This document shows, in pieces, positions 45,105-56,036 of a stretch of DNA of 64,000 nucleotides. Each line of letters starts with the position of its first letter. The stretch's first letter is position 1. Source of the stretch: Aaosphaeria pasadenensis (taxonomy: Eukaryota; Ascomycota; Dothideomycetes; Pleosporales); assembly GCA_022813625.1 (NCBI GenBank), contig JAKLMB010000021.1, positions 372,001 to 436,000 of the forward strand, given 5' to 3'. Below the pieces are notes generated by a model, which did not search any database, was not told where the DNA came from, and was given only the letters and a program-made list of their open reading frames with translations. Position numbers and translations under genes: made by a program.

Positions 45105-46361
45105 ATGAATATCGGCGACGCCCTCGACATTGCTCGCCTCCTCAAGCAAGCATACGATCTATACAAAGCCTGTAAAGCCGCTCCAGAAGAGATCCGCCTA
45201 GCCGCCGATTATGTCCACACCATGACCCTAGTCCTAGAAAGTGTGAAGTCGGACTTAGTAGCTAACAGAGCATCATTCATACACCAAAAGAATGCCATTG
45301 CGAAAGCCAAGCAGCAGAAGCTCGTTCAACTCATCAAACGATGCCAAGCGAGTGTGACACAGCAAGAGAGAGTCCTGAAGAAATTCCAGCGATTCAAAGC
45401 AGATGGAGGTTTGGGGGCCTACAACAGGTGGAAATGGTCCACCAGCGGGAAGAAGGAAATAGCGGACGCGAAGTCGGAGTTGGTGTTGTCATCCAATCTG
45501 TTGAACATCTTCATCAGTTCGGAGACAGTGAACATTCTGTATAAAATCGAGGCATACATCGAGGTGATGATGCCGAAGATCGCTGCACTGGACCTGTTTC
45601 CAAACGATCCACGCAGTCAGCTCACAAGCACGACACCACGTCCGCGTTCCGACTCGAATGTCAAGGTCACCATCATCCTAAGTCTGGTCATTGCCAGGTT
45701 CAAAAGAACCCTCGACGAGTATCGATGGAAACAGGCCAGGAAGAATAAGAAACTGCGGCCTGGCCCCCGCCGCCCTCAAGCTGTCACCCGAGTCAATTCA
45801 GGATTGGTTCCCAACAGGAATCGTGACAGTCTCGTCCAGAGTTACGCCTCTCAAATTGTCATACCATCAAACCAGCCGCCAGGGAATCCCGTCCCGCCCC
45901 GCACACCAAGTCCTGATTTCTACTTGATAGACGACACGAACAACACGACAGATCCAATTCCTCGGCCTATCCGTCGTACCAGCTCCATTCAGCGTATCAC
46001 CCGTCGCATCAACGCACGTACAGTGCAGCCTAGAACGGTCCGCGAGCACTTTGAGTGTTGGAAAGTAGGCGTGCCAGAACTTGCAATCGGCCTCAAGGTT
46101 CCTCCAAAGTATTTACATCAAAGACGTGGTCAAGCACAGCTGCGAAAGATGGCCGAAGTCTTCAATGAGGCGTCGCAATATGACAAGCGAGCTCTGAACG
46201 AGAAGAGTGTCAGTGTAAAACACTTGTTAAAGCACAAGAACAAAGATGTGAAGAAAGGAAAGAGGTGGTATTTGGCTGGGGGCAGACTGATCGCGCGTGA
46301 CGTGGGCAATAGTGGCTTCCTTATTGTGGAGAAGTCTTTGGTTATCCTTGTAAGGCGGTAA
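45105..46361 (+). CDS. Protein with HeLo-like / fungal STAND N-terminal domain and no effector module
   Basis: Single exon of 418 residues. The N-terminal 170 residues (GDALDIARLLKQAYDLYKAC, then APEEIRLAADYVHTMTLVLE and a Lys-rich helix KKFQRFKADGG) have the helical pattern of the domains found at the start of fungal NLR/STAND receptors and HET-S-related proteins. No P-loop, NACHT, ankyrin, WD or TPR module follows. The middle (residues 205-300) is basic and Pro/Arg-rich, and the C-terminal 110 residues (REHFECWKVGVPELAIGLKV; GKRWYLAGGRLIARDVG) resemble nothing I recognise. It could be an orphan signalling or incompatibility-type protein. Function is not known. Confidence 0.6.
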   Translation: MNIGDALDIARLLKQAYDLYKACKAAPEEIRLAADYVHTMTLVLESVKSDLVANRASFIHQKNAIAKAKQQKLVQLIKRCQASVTQQERVLKKFQRFKADGGLGAYNRWKWSTSGKKEIADAKSELVLSSNLLNIFISSETVNILYKIEAYIEVMMPKIAALDLFPNDPRSQLTSTTPRPRSDSNVKVTIILSLVIARFKRTLDEYRWKQARKNKKLRPGPRRPQAVTRVNSGLVPNRNRDSLVQSYASQIVIPSNQPPGNPVPPRTPSPDFYLIDDTNNTTDPIPRPIRRTSSIQRITRRINARTVQPRTVREHFECWKVGVPELAIGLKVPPKYLHQRRGQAQLRKMAEVFNEASQYDKRALNEKSVSVKHLLKHKNKDVKKGKRWYLAGGRLIARDVGNSGFLIVEKSLVILVRR

Positions 46362-47076
46362 GGGAGGCAAAGTTGTCATTTGAACATTTTCGCTTCGCAT
46401 GTACCAACACACTACTAAGTTATGTTCATACCTTATATCGTATTCTAATATACTACCTGAGTTATCCCTTGAAGATAATGAATGGCAACCCTACCTGAAT
46501 CGAGTTTTACAAAAGCAGAGTTCGAATGTCCAGCTGGTCACATAGTATCGATGTACTCAACTTCGTTCTAGTGTTTCCGGAATCCTGAACCGCAAAGTAT
46601 TGCAATCGACACCTGGTTTGCCTTTTCAGAGACTTCAACTCAATAGAGTAAAGGAGTTTCAACATGGATACACATTCATTTTAGGCGCATTCAGGCGCCG
46701 ATCCCATCGTCAAATAGAGTGCCGCACAAATTACACCACACTTTTAACCAATCAGAGACCAGCACTCTTGTCGTCGGTACGACACACAAATAATGGTTAC
46801 TGTGCAATCTATAGTATCCAGAAGAATAATATAAGGTATTCGGAGCTAGCGGAAGTGAGGTGATTTACTTTCTATTCGTACTTGAGTTGGGCACTTCGTT
46901 ATCAATAGACTATTTGAGGAAAGTATTGTTTAGGATATCTTGTATTAAAGTAGAAGTATAGGCCGACTTCAATACTTCATTATGCCAAACTATTAGATTT
47001 TATCTTTGCATAGACCTTACGTTATATAACTGGAATTTCTTTCAGCCATCGTTTTCTACAGTCTCTTGTGTTCACC
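46362..47076. other. Intergenic region
   Basis: No gene. 46860-47040 is AT-rich. TTATATAAC at 47023-47031, about 45 bases before the ATG of the next gene, is a candidate TATA box. Confidence 0.4.
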
Positions 47077-47880
47077 ATGCGTAATGCATTCCTTTTTCCA
47101 GGCATTGCCCTCTTGCAACATGTCGCTGCGCATGGCCGGATCACGAATGTAACAACATCCAGTGGCACCGTGTACCCAGGTTGGGACCCAGAGTACGCTC
47201 AGAGTGCCGAACCATTACCTCTTCTGGCATCTTGGTCTGCTTCAAATCTCGGGAACAACTATATTTCGCCATCGGCTTTCAACAGTACAAACATAGCATG
47301 CCACTTCAACTCCAAACCCGGCGCACTGCACGTGAACGCCACCGCCGGCGAGAAACTGACGATGCAATGGAACGAATGGCCGACAAGTCACAAAGGGCCG
47401 GTTTTGGACTACCTCGCTCGCTGCGATGGCGGCGATTGCAGCACTGCGGATAAAGAAAAGTTGGAGTGGGTCAAGATTGGGCAGTTGGGCTGGCTGAATT
47501 CTTCCGGCTGGGTGGAGCTGGGCGGCACCTGGGCGAGCGACGTCCTGATTGCGAATAAGTTTCAGTGGACGGTCAAGATACCGAAAGCACTCGAGCCGGG
47601 CAGTTATGTGTTGAGGCATGAGATTATTGCGCTACATGTCGCGGAGAAGAAGTATGGTGCGCAGGCGTATCCCCAGTGTGTCAATTTAAGGGTATCGGGA
47701 GGGTCAACGTTGGGCGGCGAGCAAACGAAAAGATTAGACGGTGGAAATGTTGGCCGCGAACTATATAAAGTTGAGGATAAGGGAATACTTGTGGACATTC
47801 ACCGCAAGATAGACGGCTACGATATCCCAGGGCCCAAGCTATGGAACGGGGCGGACGTCATAACACAACCAAACCAGTAA
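47077..47880 (+). CDS. AA9 lytic polysaccharide monooxygenase
   Basis: Single exon of 267 residues. The signal peptide (MRNAFLFPGIALLQHVAA) ends directly before HGRITNV, so the mature protein starts with His19, which forms the copper histidine brace. The second brace His is in SHKGPVLDYLARC near residue 105, and the axial Tyr is in AYPQCVNL near 198. CNF-type Cys (ACHFNS) and ARC/QC pairs supply the two disulphides. GY- and W-rich surface loops fit cellulose binding. No CBM1 is attached. It should cleave cellulose or related glucans oxidatively outside the cell. The start at 47077 is chosen because the frame has no earlier ATG and the Kozak context (CACCATG) is good. Confidence 0.92.
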   Translation: MRNAFLFPGIALLQHVAAHGRITNVTTSSGTVYPGWDPEYAQSAEPLPLLASWSASNLGNNYISPSAFNSTNIACHFNSKPGALHVNATAGEKLTMQWNEWPTSHKGPVLDYLARCDGGDCSTADKEKLEWVKIGQLGWLNSSGWVELGGTWASDVLIANKFQWTVKIPKALEPGSYVLRHEIIALHVAEKKYGAQAYPQCVNLRVSGGSTLGGEQTKRLDGGNVGRELYKVEDKGILVDIHRKIDGYDIPGPKLWNGADVITQPNQ

Positions 47881-47993
47881 ATATTATGCCTGCGGAGGCA
47901 TGTTTATATGGGCATCAGGAGGTTCCAAAATATTAATCAATTCGAAAATCATGTTACTCATCTAGTACGCGCTGTAATCCCGTCATCTCTTTC

Positions 47994-49068
47994 CTATTTC
48001 TCATGGGCTATCATCTTCTGGGGTGACCCTTCAAGCTCATGAGCACGAACCTCCGCCGTATTTATGTTTTCCGCTTCTTCTATATTACTTCCACGTCTCG
48101 GCTCGAGCGTATGTTGATCAGTTGATCCTGCGTTCACCGTGTTGGTCCGTCTTAACCTTCTCCGTCTTCTTAGCAACATGAAGACTATGACAGACAGACC
48201 TATAGTGGCAATGCCAATGCCCACACCTATCCCTGCATATGTATTCTTGGAAAGTTTCTGCGAACTTGATACCGGGGATGTTGGTACCGAAGCTGTGTTC
48301 GATGTAGTCGATTCGGACCAAGTTGAGGTTTGTGGAATTCCGTTGGCTGTTGGTGCTAATCCTGGCGATGGTGTGGAAGTGGTCATGAAATCTCCTTCGC
48401 GCCATCTTACACCAATGCCATTAGCGTGGATGTAGATGTATTTTATGGAGGTTATATAATAGTCATTGTTGAAGGATTTGGGATACAACATGGTTCTTGA
48501 GTTGGGCTCCCAGCTCAGACAAGGCCAGGACTTGCTGATAGGCAGCCCTTCCACGCAGCGATAGTATCTACATAACTGTTTCAGCTTTACAAATGTTTCC
48601 CATGAGTTTCCGGGATACTTACTTCGGACAACAAATCGCTTGAGTTTCTATCAGTCCATCACTCGTAAATTGCGAAGTACACCCTAATGACCACTCCGAA
48701 GGACAAAGTCCAGGAGAATAATATGCGTCCGATCGTGTTACATAGTCGGAAGGGTAACAATCTGTGTAATTCTGAGGGCCAAGAATGTAAAAGTAGGAGA
48801 ATTCTAAGGGAATCTTTGCGCTATCAGCGGAGACCCAGGCATAAACAGACTGAGTACAGCCATATTTTGGTACGAAGCGCGTTGTGAGTGCTCCTAAATT
48901 CATCACAGATTGGTCTGCAAACCGTTGAACAACTGGTATCAATGCAGAAACATTGTCACGGAGTGCGGGCTCTTCAGTCATATATTCCTGGTCTTTCTTG
49001 CTTGCGTTGTCCGTACTTTTGTCAGTCGTGACACCACAGTGACACTTCGAGGACTGGTACCAAGTACA
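47994..49068 (-). CDS. Single-pass membrane protein with Cys-rich outer domain (5' end unresolved)
   Basis: Exons 47994-48567 and 48623 to about 49068 are joined in frame by a splice at CCPK. The outer part contains CTWYQSSKCHCG, YGCTQSVYAW, CYPSDYVTRS and YYSPGLCPSEWSLGCTSQF, then ICCP, the Cys pattern of many fungal cell-surface proteins. A Ser/Thr-rich stalk precedes one membrane helix (GIGVGIGIATIGLSVIVFML), then RRRRRLRR and a polar tail. The first usable ATG (48981) gives no signal peptide, and the frame extends upstream to an acceptor-like CTATAG before TGT at 49068. A first exon with a signal peptide is therefore probably missing from this model. A candidate lies at about 49100-49200 but I could not fix the splice. 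Confidence 0.65.
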
Positions 49069-49892
49069 CTATAGGATCTTTCTAGATTTACAGTAAAGCA
49101 GGTGTAAGGTTGAATTGGTGGCTATGCAGCAAAGACGTAACCAGTGTTGCAACGATGTACAACGCCTGTACTCTAGCTACGCAATAAACCTTTTGGTCAC
49201 GCATCCCCAACGTCGAGGTTAGCCATCGCAGCACATGCCCAGTGTAGCTCATAATGCGATCGAATTGAACGGCGATCTCACCCTATGGAATCTTGAAATA
49301 TCGATTACGAAGGCGAGCTTTGGGACTATCTCCGTCTCGTGCGACAATGGGAACAATGAATGGCCATATATCATGAAAAAAAAGAGTCTTTCCGGTTTCG
49401 AAATGAGGCTGACTCTCAGCCTAAGGGGGAAGTCGGAGATAGTCCTAGGAAGGCTCGTGAGGCTATTTAATTGACTACAGAGACACTTCAGAGGGCAGAA
49501 TAATATTATATTGAAAACACTTCTTAAGGCTTCGCAATATTGCTATTAAATCTAAATACTAAATGCTATAATATTATTTACTAGATACAACGGTGCTTGG
49601 GTGGTGATCATAACAATAGTGGGTGGCCAGGACTATTTCCGACTTCCCCCTTAGGTTGAGAGGCTGAGAATGAATAACGTACCTCATACGCGGCGGTAGT
49701 GTTGCAATGGGTGAGGTTCTCCTCTCCTGTCATACCGTACGTCGCTCATTCGCCAAAATGATTCGGCAACAATGGCGTAGGATTGCGCGATCCAAGTGGG
49801 ACCAAGACAATCACAACATCTATAAGTGACCTTGATGCACCACTCTAACATGTTCTTTGGGAATGCTACAAAAGTTGTGACCGCAAAGTAAC
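49069..49892. other. Intergenic region with a MITE
   Basis: No gene apart from a possible first exon of the minus-strand neighbour. Holds an element with inverted termini at 49409-49666. Confidence 0.5.
49409..49666. mobile_element. MITE-like element with ~40 bp terminal inverted repeats
   Basis: The left end (49409-49449) carries CCTAAGGGGGAAGTCGGAGA and TAGTCCT. The right end (49628-49666) is its reverse complement with few changes (AGGACTATTTCCGACTTCCC). About 36 of 41 positions agree by eye. The 180 bases between them are AT-rich and non-coding. No transposase is present, so it is a non-autonomous DNA element. I could not define a clear target-site duplication. A short piece matching the inner end (GGACTATCTCCG) occurs at about 49323. 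Confidence 0.75.
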
Positions 49893-51540
49893 ATGAAGTT
49901 CTCACCGTTTCTCTTCGCAACATTAGTACCAGCCTGCTTGGCAGATTGGCAATACCGGTCCAGGCCTGATCTTTCTCCCCCGCGACTCAACATCACCATT
50001 GCTGCAACCGAGGCAGTGGGCGCAGGTTTCATTTTCGTAGCACCGTACAGTGCAAATCGCGATGTTAAGCAAGATGCGACAGACAAGCCTGAGCAACCAG
50101 CAGCCTACATCTTCCGCGACAATGGCGACCTGATCTGGTCAAGCGTTGGCTATTTCTCTGGTTTCGTGTCCAATTTTCAGGTCACAAAGTACAAGGGGAA
50201 AGATGCTCTTCTAGCCTTCGAAGGGACCATAGATCTGCTACACGGACACGGTTATGGTCACGCTACTTTACTCGACGAACATTATGACCATGTTTTGAAC
50301 ATTCGAGGTGGCAACCATAAAATACTCGATCTGCACGAATTCCGGATCGTACATGGCAAGACGGCATTAGTCGAAATTTACGACCAAGTTCCGTTGGATC
50401 TGTCCCCATATGGAGGAAATGAGACGCAGAAGTGGATTGTAGATGCACTTGTTCAAGGTAAATATTGCAGCTGAGATTACTTCATTATCCATGCTGATTT
50501 TAGTAGAGCTCGACCTTCATACTGGCAAGGTCCTATTTGAATGGCATAGCTTAGATCATGTCAGTCCATCGGAGAGTGTTCTTTCGCTCGGACAGCGTCC
50601 GCGAGAAGGATTTTCTTCTTTTGATGCTTGGGATTATTTTCACATTAACAGCGTCGACAAGGATGACCAAGGCAATTATCTCGTCTCCGGTCGCCACGTC
50701 AGCGCCCTGTACAAGCTTGATGGCAAGACCGGCAAGATTATCTGGCAAATCGGGGGCAAGGGATCCAATTTCACATTCAGTGATGAGCTCGAATTCGCCT
50801 TCCAGCACGATGCAAGGTTCCAAGGCCGCAAAGGCTCTATTGAATACATTAGTCTTTTTGACAACGGCGCAGGATCGAACGGTCATCAAGGTGGTGACAA
50901 GGGCAAGATTCGCGACTACTCCACCGGCAAGTTGCTCGCACTGAATACCTCTGACTGGACTGCGACTCTGATCCTGCAAGTCGCACACCCTGATCGTGTC
51001 CTCGGGGCTTCCCAAGGAAACACGCAGATCCTGCCGAATGGGAACTTCTTCGTCAACTGGGGCCAAGCGGGCACTATCACAGAATTCCGTGCAAATGACA
51101 GCGAGCCAATCTTCAATGCATATCTGGATTCCTTTGAAGTTGGAGCTGGAGTCCAAAATTACCGCGGCTTTAGGTTCGAGTGGACGGGTAAGCCGAGAGA
51201 GCCACCTGCGATTGTAGCTGTGAAGGAGAAGGATTCATCTTTGAAACTGTACGTTTCATGGAACGGAGATACAGAAGCGAAGTCGTGGAGGTTCTATGCT
51301 GTGCACAAGGGGAAGTCAACATTTCTAGGAGAAAGTGAGAGGCAATCCTTTGAGACGAGCCTCGAGGTTGACTTGCAAGATTGTCAGGTTCAAGAGGCCG
51401 ATTTATTCTTCGCGGAGTCTATCGATGGCCACGGGAATGTGTTGTCCCAGACTTCATCTGTCAACCCCAATCCTGAAGTTAAGTTTCATCACGACGGTGG
51501 ACATAGACACGATCAACAGGCGGTACTAGGTGACATTTGA
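49893..51540 (+). CDS. Secreted arylsulfotransferase (ASST family)
   Basis: Exons 49893-50457 and 50504-51540 give 533 residues. The signal peptide is MKFSPFLFATLVPACLADW. The body has the repeated strand-turn pattern of the arylsulfotransferase beta-propeller (AAYIFRDNGDLIWSS; HGYGHATLLDEHYDHV; DLHEFRIVHGKTALV; DLHTGKVLFEWHSLDHV; DYFHINSVDKDDQGNYLVS; KTGKIIWQIGGKGSNF; FQHDARF; SLFDNGAG; NTQILPNGNFFVNWGQAG). The conserved His residues in DLHEF, FHINS and QHDAR are those expected in this family. It should transfer a sulfate group between phenolic compounds. It ends tail to tail with the tyrosinase gene. Confidence 0.88.
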
Positions 51541-51746
51541 TATCGTCAAGCAGATATAAGCACATGTGATGGAAAACGCCGGACATAGGATTTCTACTTA
51601 TAATCGCCTGTGGGTTTGAAGAAAATATAAGCGTGTAAAGTTAAAACACTTCCTCGGCAAAGTGGGACTTGAAAATCTCGCACTTTGATCTGATGTAGAT
51701 GTAGTTATGTACTGAACCCCGAAATGGGTCAATTAGCCTCTTGCTA

Positions 51747-53181
51747 CTAATCATAGATGTAACAAAACTGCCCCTCGAACCCGCCAATACTATCATTCAA
51801 ATCCCAGGTGTTAGCTTTGTCTGCCGACCATTGCAAATCAATTACATCATTCTTCGGCGGGTTGTCCGGAAGCACATTCATCCGCTTGTCAGGATCCTGG
51901 AGCTGCCATATCATCCAGATGCGATCAATCATGCCATGGTGGAACCAAAACATCGGGTCACCAGGAGAGGAGAAGAAGTCCTATCGCCATGTAAGTATAA
52001 GTGTAACACACGCACGTGGTATCGAACTTACGCCTCCTGGGTCTCCACCAATGGTGTAGTGCCCTGCCAAGTGAACTCCCCAATCGTTCTTCTCTGGCAT
52101 CCCAAGCATGTTCTTCTGAAAGAGATCGACGTTGTTAGCTCCTTTGATCAGCGCGTATGTGTAGTTGGCGGCAGTCATAGCAGCGGCGTATTTGTTGACA
52201 TCTCGACGATGGCATCGTGGATTGGCAGCGAAACCATCCGACCGAGGGTTGGGCGGGACATCAGTTAAGATCTTGCCAATGGGACCTAGGCTTACGGTCA
52301 TGCTACAGAGAAATTCAGTATACTAGTCGATGATGAGGTGTTGTAACATACTTGGCGAATGGACCAGTTGTAACGCAGCCGCCGCCTTCATCGGCGGGAA
52401 TGATGTCGTAGGGTTTCTTGAAGCCGGTGGTCGGGACTCCTGGGTATTTGACCTTCAAACCATTTCCACCCATACTGGAGGCATTACCATTGAAGATAGG
52501 TTGCTTGGTCGGCTCAACAGCAGTACGGCCCCAGTTCCAGTACGGTTGATAGCCAGTGTAGCCGCATTCTTGACGTAGGGCTTTCTCGTACGCCCAGAGA
52601 TAGATGCGGTGGGCTGGGAACAAGTGAGGCTGACTTGACTTTAGTTTTATAACTGTTGAAATGATACATGAGAGCCTACAGTGGAGTGCAAGTGCATTGC
52701 TTGCGTCTCATGAGTCAAGACGAAATCATCATATCGATTCTTAGCACCTGGGTATTTCTTTGTGTCCGCCTTCGGTGGCTTCGATTGAAGACATAGTACT
52801 GCACGGATGTATTCTTCCCGTTGGGGTACCGACAAGTCATGCCTATGGTCTGATTAGAGTTACAACGATAGAAGACACATATTTACTCACCATTCTTTCC
52901 TCCTTACGGCTGTCTCGAGGGTACATCCATGGGATGAAGCATTCTTTTTGGCAAGGTATGCTTCATACTTGCCAAGAGACTCCTCATACATTCTGTCTAC
53001 CTCATCGAGGGGGTATGGGAATCCATCATCTCTCCTGAAAAGGTTCGTTAGTCAAAGACAGAGCTCTATCAAAGTGGTCTTAACTGTCATACCTGTTGAG
53101 TTTGAACGGTGCCTTGACCGGGTTGGCACTCACGATGCCAACTACCAGTGCAAGAAGAAATGCTCGAGTGGTTCCTACCAT
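51747..53181 (-). CDS. Secreted tyrosinase (type 3 copper enzyme)
   Basis: Six exons on the minus strand (53093-53181, 52891-53034, 52680-52842, 52352-52629, 52032-52302, 51747-51980) give 392 residues in frame. The signal peptide (MVGTTRAFLLALVVGIVSA) is followed by CuA ligands in YDDFVLTHETQAMHLHSTPH and FPAHRIYLWAYEKAL, and CuB ligands in GVHLAGHYTIGGDPGG and DPMFWFHHGMIDRIWMIWQ. The enzyme hydroxylates and oxidises phenols to quinones. It has the short central-domain layout of secreted fungal tyrosinases without a long C-terminal lid. The arylsulfotransferase next door could act on the same phenols, but this is inference. Confidence 0.92.
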
Positions 53182-54395
53182 GTTGATCTCCGTGCAACTG
53201 TTCCCTCTGAATCGCCTACCGTTCGTCCGGGTGCATGGACATCTTAATACTTTTTCAAACGTAACACAAGGCCAAGACCATACATGGCAATGCTCTTCTC
53301 CACGGATGAAAACTGCCGTTGAGGTCCCTGAAGCGGCCTTGCAACTTGCTAGGGATCGACATTATTAATGTGATAGTAGAGTGTGTGTTGAGTAGCACAG
53401 ACCAATAAAAGTGAAATGTTCAACTCCAATGAATAGAATTCTATCTCAGATACCCTAGAGAGCACGTGGATTGTATAGTTGAAGATGTGGGGAAGATGGT
53501 GAAGATAACGGTTGGAATATCCAGACTCCCTGCCAGGGCCAATGACAGCCTCGTCGCATCCAAGGATCTGGCACCGGCACCTGCAAAACCGACTCGGGCA
53601 ATTTGTACTCATATATTGCCAACCTCAATTCCAGAGCGGTATGTAGATTTGTCTATCACAGTTTGCTCCCATCTAGGCGAGGTGTTAGAGCAAAATGGGC
53701 TGCTGCAGTAGGAAGATCTTTGTGCGCCTAACAGTTGCAGCATTGCTTCACGCTGTGGAATGAGGGATTGTAATATCTCTTTGTAAATCCTGTCTACTAC
53801 TGTCCATAATACGAGGGTTATAAACAGCAAGCCCTTGGAGGAGTATATAATTATCAGTGTTGTTAGCCCTGAGTGATGGGCGGGTGTATGGATACAAACA
53901 GAGATTCATTCTGAACAAAGCCTGACATTCAGCCACTCCTTCAATGGCGTAATCCTATAAACGATTCAAGTCCTGGTTATTTCTATTTTCGAGAGCTGAA
54001 GCAGTGGACCAAAGTGGTAGGAATAGTTCAACCTAATCCAATGACATTCGTCCCGCCTTTCCTAGCATAAGTCTCCGTTTAGCGTTGCCTAGAAGTCGTG
54101 ATCAGAAAAATCAGGTACGGGTACAATAATGAACCCTTAATACCACGCTTAACGTTACGCACTAGGAATCCACATGATGCGCCACCTCGACTTCGAAATG
54201 TTGGTGCCTGATCGTAGTTCGTATTGCACACGCGTCTGTTGACAGCCACTGCGTACGGTTATCATTTCTAGATGCGAAAGAGACGTATGTGCTCGACATT
54301 GAACCCAACAACTATTTAGACTGGCCGATCCCAAGGCGATGTAGTTGATGGTATGACTTCATTGATCATCGACCCGAACTATCCGCACTCTCAAC
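53182..54395. other. Divergent intergenic region, nothing recognised
   Basis: 1.2 kb between two divergent genes. Small frames only. No repeats seen. Confidence 0.4.
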
Positions 54396-55927
54396 ATGAA
54401 GATTATTATTGTTGGCGCAGGCATCTGCGGGCTCTCTACCTATCTACACCTTCGCAAACACTTGTCCAGCGAGCATTCGATAATCATCTATGAATCGCAC
54501 GCTCCTCGCTTTTATGCATCAAAATATCCACCAACCCCTGCCGACGTAGACACATCTCCCGAGGGATTCAACCTAGACGACTTATCGAAATCTACGGTAC
54601 TGGTAGGCGGCGGTCTAGGCATCTCCCCCAATGGACTGGGAGTTTTACGAAGACTTGATCCGGAATTGCATGCCGCAGTTATAGAACAGGGCTTCAAAGC
54701 TGAGCACTACGTGTTTAAGGGTGCCAATGGATGGACGCTTGGAAAGCAGAAAACATCGGACAAGGGTGTCCATCCAGATAGCGTTGAGGAAGAGGCAACT
54801 GTTGCTAGCTCTAGGCATGGTCTTTGGGAAACAATCCGCAAGTATGTCGGTGATGGAGTGGTACAATACAGAAGGATAACGCATGTTGAACGCGACGAAG
54901 AGACCGGGAAAACAATTGTAAGAGGAATAGATGGAGAAGGCAATGCAATCGATGATGTAGCAGATCTCTTGATCGGTGCAGATGGTTCACGAAGCATAGT
55001 ACGGACTGCGCTATTTGGGACTGACGAAAAGTACCAGGCATACTATCTGTAAGTTCTGGACCTCTATCCTGCACATTCCAAGCTAACGACTTATAGTGGT
55101 CAGTCAGGTGTAGGAGGATTCTTGAGAACGGAAATTCCTGATGAAATCCTTCAAGATCGTAGAATGGTTTTCACTTTTGGCAGAAATGGTTTCTTCGGAT
55201 ACTCATCAGCTGGTCCTCCGTCCGCTAAATCCTTGATGTGGTGGTCTACGTTTGAGACATCAAATCTTCCACAGACAAAAGCCATTGACTCGGCCTCCAT
55301 CAAACAGGAATTGAGGGACCGCCACAAGAGCTGGAAGGATCCTATCTTACACACTGTGCTCGATCACGCTGAAGTCGAGTCCATTTATCCGACATGGGTA
55401 GTGCCTGAGCTTCCACATTGGGGCGAAAACGGAATAGTGCTCGTAGGAGATGCTGCGCACGCTTTGGACCCGACCACGGGGCAAGGCGCAAGCCAGGCTT
55501 TGGAAGACTCAGAGACATTATCGTTACTGCTTGCAAGGTGCCTCAAACTGGGCGAGGACGGCAAACTGAATGAAAGAGAAGCCAATGCACTTGCTATCAA
55601 GCTTTTCCACGAAATCCGAGGTCCTCGGATCCATAAGATTGTTGAGCGTGGAAAGAAGATCTCCGGTCAGAAAGGAAATATGAGTATTGTGGCAGAATAC
55701 TTCATGTACTTCTTCCTTTGGACAGTGATCCATGTTCCGGCAATTGGTATGTTCAAGCAAATGATATAGTGTTCGAAGAATGACTGATACTTGAAACAGG
55801 CAAAGCCATGATTGGAGATACCAATATGGAGCTGTATGGTTGGTCGGCGGAGGCTGAGGTAGACAAAGCGTTGAAAAGTCGAGACCCAGATTGGCTATAC
55901 GAACAAACGCGTACCGCATCATCCTGA
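54396..55927 (+). CDS. FAD-dependent aromatic-type monooxygenase (salicylate hydroxylase-like)
   Basis: Three exons (54396-55048, 55097-55746, 55800-55927) give 476 residues. MKIIIVGAGICGLSTYLHLR is the FAD GxGxxG fold. DLLIGADGSRSIVR near residue 195 is the DG motif, and IVLVGDAAHALDPTTGQGAS near 350 is the GD motif of class A flavoprotein hydroxylases. A hydrophobic stretch (EYFMYFFLWTVIHVP) near residue 425 suggests membrane contact. It should hydroxylate an aromatic or polycyclic substrate with NAD(P)H and O2. The product is unknown. The divergent tyrosinase may share regulation. Confidence 0.88.
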
Positions 55928-56036
55928 GTAGGGCAATACTCACCCTGTCTTCAGTCGGTCTGTGGGTGCGAATAATCGGACGACTCTCCCCGAAGTAGAA
56001 CATTCCGCGATTTTTATGATCGAATCGGAGTGACCG

